DNA of 26,471 nucleotides. Source: CAZDML01 sp964506645 (GTDB lineage: Bacteria; Elusimicrobiota; Elusimicrobia; 2-01-FULL-59-12). The notes beneath the pieces were generated by a model. It did not search any database. It was not told the DNA's origin and saw nothing but the letters and a program-made list of their open reading frames with translations. Where the stretch lies: assembly GCA_964506645.1 (NCBI GenBank), contig CAZDML010000013.1, positions 1 to 26,471 of the forward strand. Direction: 5' to 3'. Both the position numbers and the translations under genes were made by a program. Shown here in pieces: positions 20,851 through 26,471 of the stretch (position 1 is its first letter; every line of letters begins with the position of its first letter).

Positions 20851-22950
20851 TTAATGGTTCCGTCGATGGCGACGGCGGTGTTGTTGCGAAGGTTGGGCGG
20901 GCACAGCGTGCGGCTTCGGGATGGGGCGAACGGGTTCGGCTGAAATGAGTTCAAAGTCGAGTTGGTGTTTGACAAGATTTGCCGCGGCGAGCTGAACCTT
21001 CACTTTTTGTCCCAACGCAAACACACGGCCCGTACGCCGGCCGGTCAAAATCATACGCGCTTCATCGAAGACAAAGAAGTCGTTCCCGAGGTTCGTTACG
21101 TGGACGAGCCCTTCCACAAAATAGGGATCGAGCTGAACGAAAAAGCCAAAGTTCGTCACGCTGGAAATCGATCCCGAAAAGCGTTCTCCCACATGCGACT
21201 CCATGAGGCGCACTTTCTGGATGTCCATGAACTCGCGTTCGGCATCAACGGCGGCGCGCTCACACTTTGAAGTATGCGTAGCAATGCTGGGCAATTCTTT
21301 TTCCCAGAACGAGCGTCGTTCCACATGATGCATACGTTCTTTCAGGAGGCGATGCACGACCAGATCGGGATAACGGCGAATCGGCGAGGTGAAATGGGTA
21401 TAGCAGACGGACGCCAAGCCGTAGTGCCCCTTGTTGACTGACGAATAGACCGCCTGCTTCAGACTGCGCAGCACCATGAGATGCACCATCGGCTGAATCG
21501 GAGTGCCTTCGCTCGCCGAGAGCACCCCGCGCAGGGCCGAGGGATGCGAGGCATCCACATGCTTGGGGAGATGCAAACCGACCACATCGAGCGACTTTTG
21601 GAGTTTCTCCATCCGGCCCGGATCGGGGGTTTCATGAATGCGGTACAAGAAGGGGCGATCTTTCATGTGCCGCGCCACGGTTTCGTTGGCAAGCAGCATA
21701 AAATCTTCAATCAACCGGTGGGCTTCCAAGCGCTCACGCTTACGGATATCGGTCGGCCGCCCATCGGCCCCGATGATAACGTCCGGTTCTGGAAAGTCAA
21801 AATCCAGTGAGCCGCGAGCAAAACGCTTGTCACGCAAAAATTTGGCCAGCTTTCCCATCTCACGAACATCGGCCACAATCAGAGGGTCGAGCCCTTCCGG
21901 GTTGTTTCCTTTTAAGATGTCCTCGACGCCCTCATAGGTAAAACGTTTCGCACTACGAATCGCGCTTTCAATCACCCGGTAGGCTCCCACCTTGCCATCC
22001 TGACCTATGTCCATGATGCAGGAGAGCGTGAGCCGGACTGTATCCGGCCGCAAACTGCAGAGCCCGTCGGACAGCGGAAACGGCAGCATGGGCACAACCG
22101 TTCCCGGAAAGTACACACTCGTCGCGCGGTCATAGGCTTCTTGATCGAGCGCCGTTCCTTCCTTCACATATTGCGCGACATCGGCGATATGCACACCGAG
22201 ACGCCACCCGGACGGAATTTTTTCCAGCGAGACGGCATCGTCAAAATCTTTGGCATCCGCACCATCAATCGTAAACACCCGCCCAAAAAAGGTTTCGCGG
22301 CCCTTGACCATCTCTGGGGGAACTTCGTCTCCATACGCTTCAGCCTCGGCCAGCACGTCGGATGAAAAATCTTTAGGAAGCTCATGCTCGCGCAGGATCG
22401 CTTCCAAGTCAACGCCGGGCGTATCGCGTGACCCCAGCACTTCGGTCAGCGTTCCAGCCGCGGTTTCTTTAGCGGTCGGCCAGCGGGTAATCTTCACCAC
22501 CACCACATCGTTCACTTTGGGAGAGAACCCGCCCATGTCCAGAATGCGAATGATCGAATCATCGTTTTGAGAGAAAAGAGCGGCCATGTTGCCGAACCGG
22601 CGAAAGTCGCCCACCGCGGTTTGGTGGGCCCGCGCAAGTACTTCCACGATCTCCCCCGTGCGCCGTAGGGCGTCCGGGGTTGAGGTAACGCGTGCCCGTA
22701 CCCGGTCGTCGGCCATGGCCATGCGCAAACTGGGTCCCTGAACCATGACATCGCCAAAACGGGGGTCTTCCGACAGCACAAAGCCAAATTTACCCTTCAA
22801 CTGCAGGGCACCTTCTACAAAAAGCGGGGCTTTGGGCGTCTCCTTGGAGGGAGAACTGCCTGGCTTGTGGCCTTTATGGGGCTGAGGATGGGACCGGGGC
22901 CGCTCGGAATGCTTCTTTTTTCGGAAGAAAGGATGTTTGGGTCGTTTCAT
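20851..22950 (-). CDS. rnr: Ribonuclease R
   Basis: This 3'-5' exoribonuclease degrades structured RNA. The 699-residue product (from ATG 22950) has a basic N-terminal tail, cold-shock-like domains (GALQLKGKFGFVLSED near residue 45), and the RNB domain with catalytic Asp residues in DGADAKDFDDAV. A C-terminal S1 domain (ERFSGSISSVTNFGFFVQL) and a basic tail (QQHRRRHRRNH) complete it. An upstream TTG at 23010 would add 20 residues containing a hairpin sequence and is less likely; ATG 22968 is also possible. No strong ribosome binding site is seen. A cold-shock protein gene is divergent, which fits a shared role in RNA structure control. Confidence 0.94.
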   Translation of the reverse strand: MKRPKHPFFRKKKHSERPRSHPQPHKGHKPGSSPSKETPKAPLFVEGALQLKGKFGFVLSEDPRFGDVMVQGPSLRMAMADDRVRARVTSTPDALRRTGEIVEVLARAHQTAVGDFRRFGNMAALFSQNDDSIIRILDMGGFSPKVNDVVVVKITRWPTAKETAAGTLTEVLGSRDTPGVDLEAILREHELPKDFSSDVLAEAEAYGDEVPPEMVKGRETFFGRVFTIDGADAKDFDDAVSLEKIPSGWRLGVHIADVAQYVKEGTALDQEAYDRATSVYFPGTVVPMLPFPLSDGLCSLRPDTVRLTLSCIMDIGQDGKVGAYRVIESAIRSAKRFTYEGVEDILKGNNPEGLDPLIVADVREMGKLAKFLRDKRFARGSLDFDFPEPDVIIGADGRPTDIRKRERLEAHRLIEDFMLLANETVARHMKDRPFLYRIHETPDPGRMEKLQKSLDVVGLHLPKHVDASHPSALRGVLSASEGTPIQPMVHLMVLRSLKQAVYSSVNKGHYGLASVCYTHFTSPIRRYPDLVVHRLLKERMHHVERRSFWEKELPSIATHTSKCERAAVDAEREFMDIQKVRLMESHVGERFSGSISSVTNFGFFVQLDPYFVEGLVHVTNLGNDFFVFDEARMILTGRRTGRVFALGQKVKVQLAAANLVKHQLDFELISAEPVRPIPKPHAVPAQPSQQHRRRHRRNH

Positions 22951-22980
22951 GAGGGGGATATCGTACATTAAATGCCGTCG

Positions 22981-23053
22981 CCCCGGAATTGTGTTATCCG
23001 GGGCCCACAAAAACCATATTAATGATGGATCCCGGCTAACAATCCGCCGGGAT
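22981..23053. repeat. Two intergenic hairpins between rnr and the cold-shock gene
   Basis: Hairpin one is CCCCGGA-N9-TCCGGGG (22981-23003); hairpin two is ATCCCGGC-N9-GCCGGGAT (23029-23053). Both have perfect stems and 9-base loops. They could regulate rnr, which is itself an RNase acting on structured RNA, or the cold-shock gene. Confidence 0.5.
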
Positions 23054-23170
23054 GATGGCAGGAATAGGGGGAAAGAAAACAGTCGCTTCGCCCGGGGTTG
23101 AAATGGTACAGTTCCAAGGTTGTTGCTTTCTGTAGTAGGGTGTTTATTGAAAACAAAGGAGACTCATGTC

Positions 23171-23377
23171 ATGGCTAAGACCGGAAAAATGAAATGGTTC
23201 AATGATGCAAAAGGATTCGGATTTGTTACTCCTGATGATGGATCGAAAGACGTGTTCGTTCACTTCTCGTCCATTCAGGGCGAAGGCTTCAAAAGCCTGG
23301 CAGAAGGCGATAAGATCGAATTTGACGTCCAGGAAAGCGACAAGGGTCCCAAGGCCGCTAACGTCCGCAAGATCTAA
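23171..23377 (+). CDS. Cold-shock protein (CspA family)
   Basis: This 68-residue single-domain nucleic-acid chaperone has RNP1 KGFGFV and RNP2 VFVHFS, the aromatic patch MKWFNDAKGFGFVTPDDG, and the usual GDKIEFDVQ...KGPKAANV C terminus. AAAGGAGA lies about nine bases before ATG 23171; an upstream frame to 23120 is leader. A strong intrinsic terminator follows 22 bases after the stop. Confidence 0.97.
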   Translation: MAKTGKMKWFNDAKGFGFVTPDDGSKDVFVHFSSIQGEGFKSLAEGDKIEFDVQESDKGPKAANVRKI

Positions 23378-23398
23378 GGTCTAAGCAGCTTCTCAACG

Positions 23399-23445
23399 AC
23401 GGCCCTAACGCTACCGCAAGGTAAACGTTAGGGCCGTTCTTATTT
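23399..23445 (+). terminator. Intrinsic terminator of the cold-shock gene
   Basis: A 12-bp perfect stem (ACGGCCCTAACG / CGTTAGGGCCGT) encloses an inner TACC-GCAA-GGTA tetraloop hairpin and is followed by TCTTATTT. Confidence 0.9.
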
Positions 23446-23460
23446 CAAGGAGACGGGGTC

Positions 23461-24354
23461 ATGAAAATTCTAATTTCGGGCAGTCACGGGCTTATCGGTT
23501 CAGCGCTCATTCCTCTTTTAGAACAGGAGGGTCACACCGTCATGCGGCTTTCGCGCATCAAAGACGGTAGCCCAGGCATTGTCTGGGACCCCCTGGCCGA
23601 AGCAGCCCACCCCGCTCCCTACGAAGGCTTTGATGCGGTCATTCATCTTGCTGGCGATTCCATTGCCGATGGGCGATGGACGCAAGCGAAAAAAGCACGC
23701 ATTCGGGACAGCCGGGTCAAAGGGACCCATCAGCTCGCTCAAACTCTTTCGAAACTTCAACATCCCCCCAAGGTATTGATCTCGGGTTCTGCGATCGGAT
23801 TCTACGGAAACCGCGGCGATGAAACGCTCACCGAAACCAGCGCACCGGGCCAGGACTTTTTGCCTGACGTCTGCAAAGCCTGGGAAGCCGCGGCCGCTCC
23901 GGCCGCCAAAAAGGGCATCCGGATCGTGCATTTGCGCACGGGCATTGTGCTTAGCCCGAAGGGCGGCGCGCTTAAGAAAATGCTTCTTCCTTTTAAACTG
24001 GGGGTCGGTGGAATATTGGGAGAAGGCAAGCAGTGGATGAGCTGGATCGATCTGGAGGATATGGTGCAGGGAATTCTTTTTGTCTTGAAAAACGACTCGG
24101 TCAAAGGACCGGTTAATTTTACGGCACCGCAGCCCGTGACCAATGCCGACTACACCCAAACGCTCGGGAATGTCCTCGGACGGCCGACCGTATTGCCGAT
24201 GCCGGCCTTTGCCGCGCGCCTGGCTTTTGGTGAAATGGCCGATGCTCTCCTGCTGGCCAGCACCCGTGTGGAACCGACGGCCCTTCAAAAATCAGGATTT
24301 AAATTCCGGTACCCGCAGTTGGAAGGATCGTTGCGGCATCTCCTGCGCCGCTAA
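23461..24354 (+). CDS. TIGR01777-family NAD(P)-binding epimerase-like protein
   Basis: The 297-residue SDR-type protein begins MKILISGSHGLIGSALIPLL (dinucleotide-binding GxxGxxG). It shows AVIHLAGDSIADGRW, KVLISGSAIGFYGNRG, and the late GPVNFTAPQPVTNADYTQTL typical of the TIGR01777/YfcH/SDR39U1 group. The C-terminal DUF1731-type segment (VEPTALQKSGFKFRYPQLEGSLRHLL) is complete. The substrate is unknown. AAGGAGA lies eight bases before the ATG, just behind the cold-shock terminator. Confidence 0.92.
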   Translation: MKILISGSHGLIGSALIPLLEQEGHTVMRLSRIKDGSPGIVWDPLAEAAHPAPYEGFDAVIHLAGDSIADGRWTQAKKARIRDSRVKGTHQLAQTLSKLQHPPKVLISGSAIGFYGNRGDETLTETSAPGQDFLPDVCKAWEAAAAPAAKKGIRIVHLRTGIVLSPKGGALKKMLLPFKLGVGGILGEGKQWMSWIDLEDMVQGILFVLKNDSVKGPVNFTAPQPVTNADYTQTLGNVLGRPTVLPMPAFAARLAFGEMADALLLASTRVEPTALQKSGFKFRYPQLEGSLRHLLRR

Positions 24355-24365
24355 TCGCACACCGT

Positions 24366-26471
24366 TTATGCAGCCGCTGCCAGGAGACGGCTGCCCTGCC
24401 GGAGATCGGACGCAGGATTCACGAACCCCTGCCAGACATGCAGCGTCGTCATAACACCCGCCGGGATCACCGCAGCCCATACTCCATGCAAGAGTCCCAG
24501 ACTTAAGAGACCCCCCCACGCCGCCGGTGCAGCGAGAGCCACCCCCGCAGACCAACCCGATTCCCCCACCTCTCCAGGAATCTCAAATTCAATCTCAGCC
24601 TGCGCCCTGCGAGGTACGGAAATTCGAGTGATCACGATGGGTTCCATTCCCATCACTCTGCGCAAAACGTTGAGTCCCCGAATCGCCCCCTGATGCCAGA
24701 TCACTTCTTCGATCCACGACAACGGCCGCAGGAAGGGCTGCCATGCCGCGGGGACAGGGCTATCAGCTTCTTCAGTCGTCATCTCCGACTCACCTACGAT
24801 GACCCAACGTTCTTGCAGACGAAGATAAATAGCATTTACTGTCCTGCGCAGAGAAACGGCTAATTCATTATAACTACCGAGAAATTCCTCAGTACTCCGG
24901 AAATATTCCATCTCACCATCCGAACCTGTCCCCTTATATACCGTACGGACAAAGCGTTCTAGCTCCTCTCCTTGCGGAAGATTTTTCTGGTTTCTTCCAT
25001 AGGTTCGGTCTAATGAAAAGCGCCACAGAATGCTCGTTAAAAATTGCGAGTGAATCGCATTGACCTCTGTCATTGTGGCAAGCTGACTCTGAGACTGAAG
25101 CCATGCGATCATGTCATACATATCCGCGAAAGGACCTCTCCCAAGAGTAGAGGCATAGAATTCCATGATGTGAATCAAGTCTGTAAATTGGCGGAGGATA
25201 TCCCTCTTTAAGTTNNNNNNNNNNGTCTCGTCTCGGGTCCAAATCGAGTTCTGGGTGGTGTGCCAAATTCTTCTCAATCCGCTGCTTAACGGACTTCTGG
25301 ATCTTTGGCGCATAGACCGCGTCATGCAATTGGCTCAAAAACTGATGTGCGAAATCCGCGTCCCCTGAGTTGACGATTAAGTGAGAGTAAAAAAGAATCG
25401 TATCGGTTGAAAAGGGACGCGTCTCGGCCTGCTGGAATCGTGACAATAACTTTGAGGCCACAACAGGCTCCGAGAACTTATCGTCTAAACGATGGTATGT
25501 TTTTGCCAAAAGCTGATCTATAAGCTGCTGGAGTTCAGAGAAAAATTCCGCATTTCCTATGCTGGGCAACTGTCCGCCCGCGGTAGCACCCTCATGCTCA
25601 TAAACAATCATTCCATCATAGTTATACGTAGGATATTCTCGGCGCGCATTCGACCCCCCTAAGAAGAGAGCGTGACGCACCACCTCTTTTTGTATCCCCT
25701 GACTATACTGTGGTACCCCATATTTATTCACCAAAAAGGCGTAAGCGAGGTCGTGCGTTTTTCGCAGCAATGTCTCACTAAAAAGTCCCTGGCGCTGGCT
25801 GATCTTTTGAATCGTCGGCTTATTGTATGGATAAGACTGGTGTAATTCTTCGGCGATGGATTCCGCAGCCACAATCTCCACATGTGCGAGATTGGAGGCC
25901 AGTCGCATCAGTTCCATCTGATCATAGACTTTACTTTCCAATTCGGATAAATCCGTGGCCGTCTCGGCATGCAACTCGGCCGTCACCCGCTCCGCTTTCT
26001 GGAATATATGTTTGATGAACCGGCTAATACGCCGCTGTTCTTCTTCACTTCCAAAAACATTCTGGTTATCCAGAAATAATGTCTTATAGACATCCTCACA
26101 GTAGTCCTTATTCTGATAATTAACTACGAGAACCTCTAAGAGCAACCGAGCTGAAAACGGGGATTTTTCAACAAAGCGATCGACCATGGGGACAATTCGC
26201 TGCTGATGACGGGTCAGCATTCGCAGTGTATTGACGTCATAAATGAGACCAAGAAAGTGAAGTGCGTCATTGGCAAAAACGCGGCGGCTAATATCAGAAC
26301 TGATTCGCGAGTGGATCTCGCCGGCCCTCTTATAGCGAATGGCCAGGTCTCTCAGGAGATCCAGCATCGGGCCTTCTTCTAATCGGGCCGAAGCGATCAG
26401 GGCCAGCAACCGCCGCGTCTCGTTGCGGACTCGTTTTGCACGTTCCGCATCCCAATTTTGCCCATACAGAC
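24366..26471 (-). CDS. GlnE-like helical/nucleotidyltransferase protein, partial and gapped
   Basis: The gene runs off the window at its 5' end, with no stop codon up to 26471, and a 10-N gap interrupts it. The order of features resembles glutamine synthetase adenylyltransferase/DUF294-type proteins. Helical sequence is followed by ALFLGGSNARREYPTYNYDG, aligned with the family GGS...SDLDL motif. Later come STDTILFYSHLIVNSGDADF (family: Arg-rich GD motif), and after the gap RTYGRNQKNLP with a helical bundle. The catalytic pair reads Asn-x-Asp instead of Asp-x-Asp, so activity is doubtful. The C terminus has a hydrophobic hairpin (about the last 75 residues), unlike GlnE. GlnE partners (glutamine synthetase, PII) are absent here. 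The frames on the two sides agree only if the real gap is a multiple of three. Confidence 0.65.
25215..25224. other. Assembly gap (10 N) inside the GlnE-like gene
   Basis: Ten Ns separate two frames of one gene. A full codon abuts the gap on each side (Asp before, Asn after), so the true missing length should be divisible by three. Confidence 0.95.

Noticed and set aside
1..26471. CRISPR array, transposase or prophage
   Set aside because: No regularly spaced repeats and no recognisable transposase, integrase or phage proteins are present.

Overview
The window comes from a Gram-negative, respiring bacterium, probably of an uncultured lineage. Three secreted or outer-membrane-type proteins carry signal peptides, there is a cytochrome c oxidase locus, and the sequence holds two 10-N scaffold gaps (3187-3196 and 25215-25224). 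I cannot fix the phylum from the sequence alone. Coding density is high, many genes overlap by 4 bases, and several start at GTG or TTG. No transposase, phage gene or CRISPR array is visible.

Layout. Bases 44-1705 (minus strand): beta-carbonic anhydrase and two envelope proteins. Bases 1747-5867 (minus): a zinc-finger/PrcB-like membrane protein, transaldolase, 6-phosphogluconolactonase (cut by a gap), a CDGSH iron-sulfur protein and a beta-barrel protein, in transcription order. Bases 5899-6179: tRNA-Ser(GCU), nested inside the two halves of a second tRNA-Ser-like sequence. Bases 6237-9037: a CNNM/CBS membrane protein, a structured 80-base palindromic element, an ArsC/Spx-type thioredoxin-fold protein and a DUF3108 protein. 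Bases 9181-19612: a respiratory and stress region (below). Bases 19609-24354: aminotransferase, RNase R, cold-shock protein with a strong terminator, and a TIGR01777-type epimerase. Bases 24366 to the window end: a GlnE-like helical/nucleotidyltransferase protein that looks catalytically degenerate.

The most interesting system is a CRP/FNR-type regulon that can be read from the DNA. A regulator gene lies at 9181-9864. Four intergenic palindromes share the form TATGA-N6-TCATA (9888-9903, 11226-11241, 15351-15366, 19038-19053). This has the 5-6-5 geometry of CRP sites (TGTGA-N6-TCACA) but a different outer half-site. They precede: a 58-residue small protein plus a universal stress protein; an unknown cysteine-containing protein; the cytochrome c oxidase operon (subunits III, IV, SCO1, II, I); and, from one shared site, both the hemerythrin gene and the divergent radical SAM - nitronate monooxygenase-like - NnrS operon. 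At all five promoters a -10-like hexamer ends 33.5-35.5 bases from the palindrome centre, which puts the site near -41.5, the class II activator position. I infer one regulator coordinating terminal oxidase, NO/heme-related functions and oxygen-binding stress proteins. The signal (O2, NO, heme or redox) is unknown.

Other points: oxidase subunit I has the YS-HPxVY (A2-type) signature but a Val where the K-channel Lys normally sits; several genes have a -10 hexamer only 6-7 bases before ATG, suggesting leaderless mRNAs; and both N-gaps interrupt genes whose flanking frames imply a true gap length divisible by three, not 10.
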